The notes under the pieces are model-generated. The model was not told the origin of the DNA. It made no database searches and saw only the letters and a list, made by a program, of their open reading frames with translations. Made by a program: the position numbers and the translations under genes. A stretch of 64,000 bases of DNA from Pandoraea horticolens (GTDB taxonomy: Bacteria > Pseudomonadota > Gammaproteobacteria > Burkholderiales > Burkholderiaceae): assembly GCF_902459555.1 (NCBI RefSeq), contig NZ_CABPSM010000007.1, forward strand, positions 1-64,000, in the 5' to 3' direction. This document shows positions 1-7,822 of the stretch, in pieces (the first letter of the stretch is position 1; each line of letters begins with the position of its first letter).

Positions 1-107
1 TTCATCGACATCTTCACGTTCGCGATGTCGACGCCACTGCCGTCGCTCTTCACGCGAACCTTTACGTTGTAATCCACCACCCGTTTGACCGGCACCAGGA
101 CCTTCAT
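1..107 (-). CDS. etfB: Electron transfer flavoprotein beta subunit, N-terminal part
   Basis: Only the first 35 codons lie inside the window; the gene runs off the left edge. The reading begins [19 protein letters not shown] and continues with a [14 protein letters not shown] stretch, which is the typical start of proteobacterial EtfB. EtfB pairs with EtfA to form the soluble FAD/AMP heterodimer that carries electrons from flavin dehydrogenases to ETF-ubiquinone oxidoreductase. The ATG at 107 is preceded by a GGGAG ribosome site a few bases upstream. It lies 78 bases downstream of the MFS gene and on the same strand, so it may be cotranscribed with the catabolic genes or have its own promoter. 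The identification rests on a short piece but the motif is distinctive. Confidence 0.85.
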   Translation of the reverse strand, partial: MKVLVPVKRVVDYNVKVRVKSDGSGVDIANVKMSM

Positions 108-185
108 GCGCAACTCCCTTGAATCAGAAAAACCGGGAGGCAGGCCGACTCGACGGCGCTCGCCCCCCCCTGAGAAGATACGAAC

Positions 186-1415
186 TTACTCGATCTCGCG
201 CCCTTTCGTCTCGGGCAGCAAGAATGCGGTGACCAGCACGACAAGATAGGCACCGCCGGCGAACATGCCGATGGCGGTTCCCAGGCCGCTGGTCTTGGCC
301 AGATAGCCGACCAGACTCGGAAACAGCGCGCCGATGCCGCGCCCGAAGTTATACGCGAAGCCCTGCCCGTTGGCACGCACCGCCGACGGAAACAGCTCGG
401 TCAGATAAGCGCCCATGCCACTAAAGATGCCCGATGCCGCGAAACCCAGCGGGAAACCGAGAATCAGCATCTGGTCGTTGCTCAGTTGGAACTGCGTGTA
501 TGCATAGATACTCACCCCCGACAGCACGGCGAAGATCAGCAGGTTCGCGCGTCGTCCCAGACGATCGGTCAGATACGCGCCCGTCAGATAGCCGATAAAC
601 GACCCCAGAATAATCACGAGCAAATAGCCGCCAGTGCCGATGACCGAGAGATGACGCTCGGTCTTCAGGAACGTCGGCAGCCACGTCGTCACGGCGTAGT
701 ACCCGCCCTGCACACCAGTACACAGCAACGCCGAGAGCGCCGTAGTCTTGATGAGCGACGGCGAGAAGATCGCCCAGGCCGACGTGCGCTTGGTCGCGCG
801 CTCCTCCTGCTTGCGCGTGCGCTCGAACAGTTCCGGCTCCGGCACATTCTTACGAATGAAGAGCACGAACAGCGCCGGAATCACACCAATCCAGAACAAC
901 GCGCGCCAAGCGTACTCCTCTGGCAACAACGAGAACGACGCCGTGTAACACAGCGCAGCCACCGCCCAGCCGATAGCCCAGCCGCTTTGCACGGTACCGA
1001 CGGCACGTCCGCGATACTCGGTGCGCACGATTTCGCCCATGAGCACCGAGCCGACTGCCCATTCGCCGCCGAAGCCCAGCCCCTGCAATGCACGCAGCAC
1101 GAAAATCTGTTCGAAGTTCTGCGCAAAGCCGATCAGGACCGTGCAGACGGAGAACCACAGAATCGTCGCTTGCAGAATGCGCACACGGCCGAAGCGGTCG
1201 GCAAGCACGCCCGCCACCCAGCCGCCGATGGCCGAGAACAATAGCGTAATGGTGGCCAGCATGCCGGCCTGCGCCTTGTCGATACTGAACACGGTGATCA
1301 GCGTTGTGATCACGAAGGTGAATACCATGAAGTCGAGCGCGTCGAGCGCCCAGCCGCCAAACGCCGCAACAAATGTGCGCCGCTCGGTCTTGTTCATCTG
1401 GCGATACCAATCCAT
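186..1415 (-). CDS. MFS transporter, acid:H+ symporter type
   Basis: A 409-residue protein with about 12 hydrophobic segments. The first membrane segment carries the acidic pattern GWALDALDFMVF (residues 21-32) and the loop after segment 2 has the MFS signature GVLADRFGRVRI (69-80). These are seen in proton symporters of the SHS and AAHS groups, which import lactate, sialic acid or aromatic acids; the exact substrate cannot be read. It is the last gene of a same-strand group with a FAD-linked hydroxyacid dehydrogenase, an amidohydrolase and a GntR regulator, so it probably imports the compound those enzymes degrade. The start at 1415 has a GGAGGAG-like site just upstream. Confidence 0.85.
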   Translation of the reverse strand: MDWYRQMNKTERRTFVAAFGGWALDALDFMVFTFVITTLITVFSIDKAQAGMLATITLLFSAIGGWVAGVLADRFGRVRILQATILWFSVCTVLIGFAQNFEQIFVLRALQGLGFGGEWAVGSVLMGEIVRTEYRGRAVGTVQSGWAIGWAVAALCYTASFSLLPEEYAWRALFWIGVIPALFVLFIRKNVPEPELFERTRKQEERATKRTSAWAIFSPSLIKTTALSALLCTGVQGGYYAVTTWLPTFLKTERHLSVIGTGGYLLVIILGSFIGYLTGAYLTDRLGRRANLLIFAVLSGVSIYAYTQFQLSNDQMLILGFPLGFAASGIFSGMGAYLTELFPSAVRANGQGFAYNFGRGIGALFPSLVGYLAKTSGLGTAIGMFAGGAYLVVLVTAFLLPETKGREIE

Positions 1416-1552
1416 CTTGTCTCCTCCTCTTGTCCCTGCTCAATTGCGAGGGCGCGACGTGCGCCCGGATAGGATAAAAATCAGTGGCGAAAAACGTCAG
1501 TACATCAGGCGGCAATACCGCCGCCCGCGACGCCGCATACGCCGGTGCATCG

Positions 1553-2443
1553 TCAAACCGTTACCGGGAACCCGTACAGACGTGCCGGGTTGTCCACCAG
1601 AATGCGACGCCGCGTATCGGCATCAGGCGCCCATTGCGGCAACAGATTGCGCAACGCGCCCGTGTTCGGCATGCGCGTGAGCGACACGTGCGGCCAGTCG
1701 CTTCCCCAGACCATACGGTCAGGGGCGTCTTCGATCAGGGCTTGCGCGAAGGGGGTCACGTCATCGAACGTCGGGAAACGCTCGCTGATGCGATAGGCCC
1801 CCGAGAGCTTGACCCAATATCCATGGTCGCGAACGAGCGAGCGCAGCGCGGAGAAGCCAGGCGCTTCGAGCCCTTGCGCAACCGGCGTGTGCCCCATGTG
1901 ATCGACAATGCCCGGCACCGGCAGCTTCGTCATGCGCGGCATGAGTTCGGGCAACGCGTTCACATCCATCAAGAACTGCATATGCCAGCCGAGATCCTTG
2001 ATACGGTGCGCCAGCGCTTCCATCGCCGTGAAGCCGATACCGCCGCCGAACAGCACGTTGATGCGCAAACCGCGAACACCCGCCGTGTGCATCGCTTCGA
2101 GTTCGGCATCGGTCACGTCCGGCGAGACCACGGCGATGCCACGCAGGCGATCGTTGTGACGGCGCAGCGTCTCGAGCATGTAGCGGTTGTCCGTGCCGTA
2201 GACACTGATCTGCACGAGCACGCCGTAAGTCATGCCCGTGGCGTCGAGCATCGCAAGGTACTTGTCTTCGGGCGCGGGCGGCGGCGTGTAGCTACGCTCG
2301 GGCACCATGGGATACGCGTCGCTTGCGGCAACCACGTGCGCATGTGTGTCAACGGCACCGAACGGCACGTCGAAGGTGGGTGGATCAATCTCCGGCAGCG
2401 GGCCAAGGCACAGCGGCGCTCCGGCGGCGGGCGTTACGGTCAT
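1553..2443 (-). CDS. Amidohydrolase family 2, LigI-like lactonase
   Basis: A 296-residue TIM-barrel hydrolase of the amidohydrolase-2 family. The metal or substrate motif HxH is at residues 34-36 (DTHAHV), a mid-protein IVDHMGH carries the next histidine, and GSDWPH near residue 255 holds the catalytic aspartate. This set matches 2-pyrone-4,6-dicarboxylate lactonase (LigI) and relatives, which hydrolyse lactones of sugar or aromatic acids, often without a bound metal. It lies between the FAD dehydrogenase gene and the MFS gene on the same strand. A lactone opened here would give a hydroxy acid that the neighbouring dehydrogenase could oxidise. The family is secure; the substrate is not known. 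Confidence 0.85.
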   Translation of the reverse strand: MTVTPAAGAPLCLGPLPEIDPPTFDVPFGAVDTHAHVVAASDAYPMVPERSYTPPPAPEDKYLAMLDATGMTYGVLVQISVYGTDNRYMLETLRRHNDRLRGIAVVSPDVTDAELEAMHTAGVRGLRINVLFGGGIGFTAMEALAHRIKDLGWHMQFLMDVNALPELMPRMTKLPVPGIVDHMGHTPVAQGLEAPGFSALRSLVRDHGYWVKLSGAYRISERFPTFDDVTPFAQALIEDAPDRMVWGSDWPHVSLTRMPNTGALRNLLPQWAPDADTRRRILVDNPARLYGFPVTV

Positions 2444-2553
2444 GTCGACTCCTCAGGAGGCGCGAGGGCGACAGTCGCAACGTCGGGCTCACGCCGGGGG
2501 GGGTAAAACAGATCGGGCACCGCTACTGCCAGCGCCCGTCAGAAGGCAACCGC

Positions 2554-3966
2554 TTACAGCAGCTTGCCGGGATTCATGATGCCGGCCGGATCGAATACGG
2601 CCTTGATCTCACGCATCAGCCGCAGCTCCAGCGGCGACTTGTACTTCGCAAAGTACTCGCGTTTGAGTTGCCCGATGCCATGCTCGGCGCTGATGCTGCC
2701 ACCGAAGCGCGCCACTTCGTCGAGCACTTCGGCAGTGATCGCTTCGCCATGTCTGGCCATGAAGTCCGCCACTTCGCCCGCCGGGCGCGACAGGTTGTAA
2801 TGCAGATTGCCGTCGCCAAAGTGACCGAAGATGAACGGCCGCACTTGCGGACAAACACGTCGCACGCGCACCTCGGCGCTCGTCATGAATTCCGGAATGG
2901 CTTCGATCGGCAGCGAGATATCGTGCTTGAGATGCTGGCCGTCTGCACGTTGCGCCTCGGAGATTTCCTCGCGCAACTTCCACATTTCCTCGACCTGCCC
3001 CAACGTGGACGACACCACGGCATCCGCACACAGATCGCGCTCGATGGCCGTCTCGATCACACGCTCGAGCAAGGCAGCCAGCGCTTGTTCGTCGGTCGTA
3101 TCAGCCAGTTCGACCAGCACATAACCGGCATGACGCTCGGCGAACGGCGCACGCACGCCGGGCACATGGGCCATCACCAGATCGACACATTCACCCGTGA
3201 AGAACTCGAACGCTTGCATACGTGGGCCACACTCCGCGAACAGCAACTCATACAGTTCCAGCGCCTGACGCGGCGACGTCACCGCCGCGATCACGACCTG
3301 ACGAACGGGTGTCGGCGCATAGAGACGAAGCGCCGCCGCCGTTATCACCCCCAGCGTGCCTTCCGAGCCGATCAGCAACTGCTTGAGGTCGTAGCCGGTA
3401 TTGTCCTTGCGTAGCGTGCGCAGGCCATGCAGGATTTCACCGTTCGGCAGCACGGCCTCCACGCCGAGTACGAGTTCGCGCGTCATGCCGTAGCGAACGA
3501 CGTTCACCCCGCCGGCGTTCGTCGCCAGATTGCCGCCAAGCTGACATGAGCCTTCGGCCGCGAGACTGAGCGGCAACAGACGATTCGCGTCGCGTGCCGC
3601 GCGTTGAAGGTCTTCGAGAATGCAGCCGGCTTCAGCGACCAGCGTGTTGGCGATGGTGTCCAGACTGCGCACGGTATTCATGCGATCCAGGCTGAGCACC
3701 ACGTTCTGGGTAAAACTGTCAGGCGTCGCGCCGCCGCACAGGCCCGTATTGCCGCCGCGCGGCACGACCGGCGTCGCCGTACTCTGACAAAGCGCGAGAA
3801 CTTTTGCCACGTCCTCCGTCGTTCGCGGACGCACGACGGCCTGAGCGTTGCCGCGATACATGCCGCGCCAGTCGGCCAGCCACGGGGCCACGTCGTCGGA
3901 CGAGGTGAACACGCTGTCGGCACCGACAGCGTCGATAAGACGTTGAGCAAAAGCGGAGATAGTCAT
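2554..3966 (-). CDS. FAD-linked 2-hydroxyacid dehydrogenase (GlcD/D2HGDH family)
   Basis: A 470-residue flavoenzyme. The FAD-binding PCMH domain covers about residues 35-215 and contains PRGGNTGLCGGATP; the C-terminal FAD-oxidase domain contains HFGDGNLHYN (metal and substrate histidines) and ends with the family tail DPAGIMNPGKLL. This is the D-lactate / glycolate / D-2-hydroxyglutarate dehydrogenase architecture. Several of these enzymes hand electrons to ETF, and etfB begins about 2.4 kb downstream on the same strand, so an ETF link is possible but inferred. The GntR gene lies 49 bases upstream and the amidohydrolase 110 bases downstream. Confidence 0.88.
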   Translation of the reverse strand: MTISAFAQRLIDAVGADSVFTSSDDVAPWLADWRGMYRGNAQAVVRPRTTEDVAKVLALCQSTATPVVPRGGNTGLCGGATPDSFTQNVVLSLDRMNTVRSLDTIANTLVAEAGCILEDLQRAARDANRLLPLSLAAEGSCQLGGNLATNAGGVNVVRYGMTRELVLGVEAVLPNGEILHGLRTLRKDNTGYDLKQLLIGSEGTLGVITAAALRLYAPTPVRQVVIAAVTSPRQALELYELLFAECGPRMQAFEFFTGECVDLVMAHVPGVRAPFAERHAGYVLVELADTTDEQALAALLERVIETAIERDLCADAVVSSTLGQVEEMWKLREEISEAQRADGQHLKHDISLPIEAIPEFMTSAEVRVRRVCPQVRPFIFGHFGDGNLHYNLSRPAGEVADFMARHGEAITAEVLDEVARFGGSISAEHGIGQLKREYFAKYKSPLELRLMREIKAVFDPAGIMNPGKLL

Positions 3967-4015
3967 AGGGTCACGCGTCGGGGGTTACGGTGCGGAAGAT
4001 GGCATCTGACGAGGG

Positions 4016-4747
4016 TCAGGCCCGAGTCGGCGCAATGGCGCCAGTGATGACGTCGCGCCCAGGCAGCGTCAGCCCCAAACGCGCCGAGGCACGCAGCAGA
4101 TGCGAGAGCGACGCCGCGCGCGCCAGCAACGGGTCGCGCGCCTTGATGGCGTTGAACACGGCCACATGCTCCTGATGCACCTGCGCGGCGAGCCCCTCGT
4201 GACGCAGAGTGTTCGTGCGCGCCGCCTGCACGACCTGCCGGATTTGCAGGTTCAGATACTGCAAGAGATCGGCGTAGTAACGGTTATGCGTGGCGCGCGC
4301 AATGGCGGCATGGAACGCGGTGTCGTACTCCACACCGTTGTCCGCGTGGTACAGATTCGTTTCCAGCTTTTCCAGAATGCCGGCGAGCCGGCGAATGTCT
4401 TCGTCGGTGTGACGAACCGCAGCGAGCGCCGCGGCGGTGCTCTCCAGATCGAGCCGCAATTCGTAGACGCTGGCGAGGTCCGCCGCGTCCTGCCCAACGG
4501 GAACCTGAAAACCGCTGGACGGCGTGCGCGCCTTTACGGTCACCCCCGCCCCCTGCCGGCTATCGATCAGGCCCTGCGAGCGCAAACGCTCCGTCACCTC
4601 GCGGATCACCGCCTGACTCACACCGTACGTTTCGGAGAGTTGCTTGCCGGTCGGCAACTTGGTGCCGACGGGATAGGTGCCCTGCCGGATAGCGTCCTGC
4701 AACTGCTGCGCAACCTGCTCGGTCAGGGTCTTGGGCTTGGTCGTCAT
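4016..4747 (-). CDS. GntR-family regulator, FCD (FadR/VanR) subfamily
   Basis: A 243-residue regulator. A winged helix GntR domain occupies about residues 5-75 (LTEQVAQQLQDAIRQG, then QLSETYGVSQAVIREV), followed by an all-helical FCD ligand domain to about residue 225 with the Asp/His metal-ligand pattern usual in the family. Such proteins are commonly repressors released by small carboxylic acids. It is the first gene of the group with the hydroxyacid dehydrogenase, amidohydrolase and MFS genes, so control of that group plus autoregulation is the natural inference. The upstream 60 bases are AT-rich, as expected for its promoter and operator. Confidence 0.88.
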   Translation of the reverse strand: MTTKPKTLTEQVAQQLQDAIRQGTYPVGTKLPTGKQLSETYGVSQAVIREVTERLRSQGLIDSRQGAGVTVKARTPSSGFQVPVGQDAADLASVYELRLDLESTAAALAAVRHTDEDIRRLAGILEKLETNLYHADNGVEYDTAFHAAIARATHNRYYADLLQYLNLQIRQVVQAARTNTLRHEGLAAQVHQEHVAVFNAIKARDPLLARAASLSHLLRASARLGLTLPGRDVITGAIAPTRA

Positions 4748-4846
4748 CCTCTCGCGTCATCTCATATTTTTCTGGTTTGCATGTTATATGAAAACTCTGA
4801 ACATTCACTTCCGAGTTAACCCTTAGACTGCCACACCATGAATGAC

Positions 4847-4885
4847 AAAGGCGGCGGGGAATCTTGCTCCACCGCCGCCTTTTTT
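4847..4885 (-). terminator. Hairpin terminator after the ABM-domain gene
   Basis: An 11-bp perfect stem, AAAGGCGGCGG (4847-4857) with CCGCCGCCTTT (4872-4882), followed on the plus strand by more T. It lies directly downstream of the minus-strand gene that ends at 4901. On the minus strand the U tail is short (TTTGT), so the A/U steps of the stem base extend it. Confidence 0.6.
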
Positions 4886-4900
4886 ACTGCGTTACGACGC

Positions 4901-5200
4901 TTAGAAACCGATCAGCGCTTCCGTGACGTGGCTCACGTTCGGCGGTGCGGCGAAGCAATCGCTCACGAGTGCGCGCCATTGCTGGAAGGCATCGGAGTTG
5001 CGGAAGTGGACAGTGTGGTCTTCGAGCGTTTCCCACGTCACCACCAGGCTGTAGTGGGTCGGCTGTTCGATGGACTTGAGCAGACGCATGCCGTGGCAGC
5101 CTTTCGAGCCCTTGAACAGCGGTGCGGCTTTCGCCACACCTTGCTCGAACGCGGCTTCGCTGCCGGGCTTCACTTCGATCTGGGCAATTTCAAAGATCAT
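4901..5200 (-). CDS. Antibiotic biosynthesis monooxygenase (ABM) domain protein
   Basis: A 99-residue protein starting MIFEIAQIEVKPG, with the ferredoxin-like ABM fold pattern: an early strand, then EAAFEQGVAKAAPLF, GCHGMRLLKS, YSLVVTWETLEDH and a late FRNSDAFQQWR helix. ABM proteins are small dimeric oxygenases or unknown-function proteins acting on quinols, heme or polyketides. A longer in-frame start at 5272 exists, but the ATG at 5200 has AGGAAA six bases upstream and matches the usual family N-terminus, so it was chosen. The gene is tail-on to the GntR gene and head-on to the ammonium transporter control region. No specific substrate can be assigned. Confidence 0.8.
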   Translation of the reverse strand: MIFEIAQIEVKPGSEAAFEQGVAKAAPLFKGSKGCHGMRLLKSIEQPTHYSLVVTWETLEDHTVHFRNSDAFQQWRALVSDCFAAPPNVSHVTEALIGF

Positions 5201-5398
5201 CGGATTTCCTAGAGGGTTTGGGTGTAGTGGTGCGGGTGTCGATCTTGTTGTCGTCGTGCGATGGCGCCGCAAGAACGCTCGATTCTATACCGCACGTTCG
5301 TGTGATGCACCGCATGCGACGCGCCCTCACCTTTCGGCGTTTTTCCGCTTACGTACCTCGCATCTGCGCACGGACTTCGGTCATCCACCGGCCGCACG

Positions 5399-5413
5399 GC
5401 ACCATGAGCGTGC
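5399..5413. promoter_or_regulatory. NtrC-like enhancer site upstream of the ammonium transporter
   Basis: GCACCATGAGCGTGC fits the NtrC enhancer pattern GCAC-N7-GTGC with perfect arms. It lies about 80 bases upstream of the -24/-12 element, a normal enhancer distance. A weaker half-matching copy, GCAC-N7-GACG, is at 5307-5321. The match is by eye; binding is inferred. Confidence 0.55.
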
Positions 5414-5479
5414 AGCCCGCCGCCAAATTTTGACTTCACCAGACAAAACATCGATAAAAATCAATCATCTGAAAAATGC

Positions 5480-5496
5480 TGGCATTGCTCTTGCAT
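5480..5496 (+). promoter_or_regulatory. Sigma-54 (-24/-12) promoter of the ammonium transporter
   Basis: TGGCATTGCTCTTGCAT matches the RpoN consensus TGGCAC-N5-TTGCA with the obligatory GG (5481-5482) and GC (5493-5494) ten bases apart. It lies 42 bases upstream of the ATG at 5538, so transcription would start near 5507. The rest of 5201-5537 holds the NtrC-like site and no gene. Confidence 0.85.
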
Positions 5497-5537
5497 ATCT
5501 TCTTTCTTCTTTATGTTTGCACCAAAAGAGCACATTC

Positions 5538-6740
5538 ATGCCCAATTCCAATACACCCGGCGACGTGCTGTTCCTTCTGCTCGGCGCGATCCTGGTGCTT
5601 GCCATGCACGCCGGCTTTGCGTTTCTCGAACTCGGCACCGTTCGCAAGAAGAATCAGGTCAACGCCCTCGTCAAGATCCTGACCGACTTTGCCGTCTCCG
5701 GACTCGCGTACTTCTTTATCGGCTATCCGCTGGCGTACGGTATCGACTTCTGGTCGAGCGCCACGGTGCTGTCCGAACACAACGGCTACGCGCTGATTCG
5801 CTTCTTCTTCCTGTTGACGTTTGCGGCCGCGATTCCCGCCATCGTCTCGGGCGGCATTGCCGAACGTGCGAAGTTTCACCCCCAGTCGGTGGCAACCTTC
5901 TTTCTTGTCGGCGTGATCTATCCGTTCTTCGAGGGCATTGCGTGGAATGGACATCTCGGCATTCAGGACTGGCTCACGCGCGTCTTGGGCGCGCCCTTCC
6001 ACGATTTCGCAGGCTCGGTGGTCGTGCACGCGGTCGGCGGCTGGATCGGGCTGGCGGCAGTGCTGCATCTCGGCGCACGCCGGGGACGCTACAACGGGCA
6101 GGGGCAAGTGGCCGCGCATCCGCCGTCGTCGATCCCATTCCTTGCCCTCGGCGCGTGGATTCTGATCGTCGGCTGGTTCGGTTTCAACGTGATGAGCGCG
6201 CAGCGTGTGGGGGGCATCTCCGGGCTGGTCGCCGTCAACTCGCTCATGGCGATGGTCGGCGGCACTCTCGTGGCGATGTGGATCGGCAAGGATGACCCCG
6301 GCTTTATTCACAACGGCCCGCTCGCGGGGCTAGTCGCCGTGTGTGCCGGTTCGGATGTGATGCATCCGCTCGGCGCACTCGTCGTGGGCGCCGTCGCGGG
6401 CGGTCTGTTCGTGTGGCTCTTCACGGTGACGCAGAATCGGTTGCGCATCGACGACGTGCTCGGCGTCTGGCCGTTGCATGGCGTGTGCGGCATCTGGGGA
6501 GGACTGGCGGCAGGCATCTTCGGACAGACGGCACTCGGCGGACTGGGCGGCGTGAGTTTCGTCGCGCAGGTTGCCGGGACGGTGATGGGGGTGGCCATTG
6601 CCTTCGCCGGCGGTTACGTCGTGTACGGCGTCATCAAGCGCACCGTCGGTCTGCGGCTCGACGACGAACAGGAGTACTACGGCGCCGACCTCTCGATCCA
6701 CAAGATCACCGCGACGCCGGAACGCGAGACGAACTGGTGA
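5538..6740 (+). CDS. amt: Ammonium transporter, Amt family
   Basis: A 400-residue Amt/MEP/Rh channel with about 11 membrane segments. Family landmarks include HAGFAFLELGTVRKKN near the start, the FAGSVVVHAVGG segment with the first pore histidine and WPLHGVCGIWGG with the second. It imports ammonium across the inner membrane. The open frame extends upstream to 5070, but the conserved N-terminus starts at MPNSNTPGDVLFLLLG and the sigma-54 promoter ends only 42 bases before this ATG, so 5538 was chosen. Unlike the common glnK-amtB pair, no PII gene is adjacent. The promoter makes control by nitrogen limitation through NtrC and RpoN likely. Confidence 0.92.
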   Translation: MPNSNTPGDVLFLLLGAILVLAMHAGFAFLELGTVRKKNQVNALVKILTDFAVSGLAYFFIGYPLAYGIDFWSSATVLSEHNGYALIRFFFLLTFAAAIPAIVSGGIAERAKFHPQSVATFFLVGVIYPFFEGIAWNGHLGIQDWLTRVLGAPFHDFAGSVVVHAVGGWIGLAAVLHLGARRGRYNGQGQVAAHPPSSIPFLALGAWILIVGWFGFNVMSAQRVGGISGLVAVNSLMAMVGGTLVAMWIGKDDPGFIHNGPLAGLVAVCAGSDVMHPLGALVVGAVAGGLFVWLFTVTQNRLRIDDVLGVWPLHGVCGIWGGLAAGIFGQTALGGLGGVSFVAQVAGTVMGVAIAFAGGYVVYGVIKRTVGLRLDDEQEYYGADLSIHKITATPERETNW

Positions 6741-6760
6741 GCCGCGAAAAAAAGCCGATA

Positions 6761-7822
6761 TCAAGGTGCCCCGGCACGTGACCGGCGCCGTGCGAGCACA
6801 CTGAGCGACACATCAAGTGCCTCGGCGTCGACACCGCGTGCGATGAACACCATCCGCGTGCGCCTATCGGCGCCGGGCCACTGAGGAAGTAACTCAGGAG
6901 GTTGAAAGAGGTGCTGCACGCCATGAATGATCATCGGACGGTCCGGATGCTCAACCAGATTCACAATACCTTTTACGCGGAGTAAGTCCTTTCCGCGCAT
7001 TGCGATCAGGGTATCAAGCCAATTTGCAAATCCTTCGGCCGGAAGCGGCTCATCGCGCACAATGACAAACGACGTAATCCCATCCCTATGGATAGGCGTC
7101 CTCTCGGCGGGGTCCTGCGTATGACGAGTACCCAAGCGATATACGTGCGAAAAATCGCCGGGCGCAGTGCCCTGGCTAGCACGCACAAGTGCGCGAAGCG
7201 CTTCCGGTTGCCCGCTGGGATCTCCGTGTATCGATGCTTGAGAAGTGCGCTCGCGCAAACGCTCGAGCAACGCGATCGGCGCCGGGCCGTCAAGTAAGTC
7301 GGTCTTCGTCACAAACAACGCATCCGCGACAGCAAGTTGCTGCATGGCTTCCGGCTCTCGCGCCAACGTATCCAGCCCGAGCACAGCGTCAACGGTACAA
7401 GCCACCCCCGTCAGCGAAAAGACCGCTCGAACCGACGCGTCCCCCATCAGCGTTCTTAAGATTGGGCCCGGATCGGCAAGTCCACTTGTTTCAATCAGAA
7501 CTTGCCTCACCGGTGGTGCCGAGCGCTGGCCCAATCGCGCCAGCGCATCGACCAGATCGCCACGCATCGCGCAACACATGCACCCGTTCGAGAGAAGGAC
7601 CGTGCCGTCCGTCGCATTGGCGATCAGGTCGTTGTCAATGCCCACCTCACCGAACTCATTCACGATGACGGCGGTGCCGTGCAGATCGGGCAGTGCGAGC
7701 AAGCGATTGAGCAGCGTCGTTTTCCCGCTACCCAGAAAGCCTGTCAGCACAGTGACCGGAATGCGATCATCCCGGCTTTGCGCCATCACCAGCGACGAAA
7801 AATGCCCCGCGCCGGCGCTCAT
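6761..7822 (-). CDS. CobW/G3E-family GTPase, metal chaperone-like
   Basis: A 353-residue P-loop GTPase with Walker A GFLGSGKT (residues 28-35), the metal-binding CxCC motif at GCMCC (Cys81, 83, 84), a TKTDLLDG guanine-binding loop and the C-terminal CobW_C domain. G3E GTPases of this group (CobW, ZNG1/YeiR, nitrile hydratase activators) deliver Zn, Co or other metals to client enzymes. The start overlaps the MFS stop as ATGA, which implies translational coupling; a second ATG at 7786 is possible. It is the last gene of the hydantoinase operon, so the client may be HyuA/HyuB or the FAH-family hydrolase. The family is certain; the client is inferred. Confidence 0.88.
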   Translation of the reverse strand: MSAGAGHFSSLVMAQSRDDRIPVTVLTGFLGSGKTTLLNRLLALPDLHGTAVIVNEFGEVGIDNDLIANATDGTVLLSNGCMCCAMRGDLVDALARLGQRSAPPVRQVLIETSGLADPGPILRTLMGDASVRAVFSLTGVACTVDAVLGLDTLAREPEAMQQLAVADALFVTKTDLLDGPAPIALLERLRERTSQASIHGDPSGQPEALRALVRASQGTAPGDFSHVYRLGTRHTQDPAERTPIHRDGITSFVIVRDEPLPAEGFANWLDTLIAMRGKDLLRVKGIVNLVEHPDRPMIIHGVQHLFQPPELLPQWPGADRRTRMVFIARGVDAEALDVSLSVLARRRSRAGAP

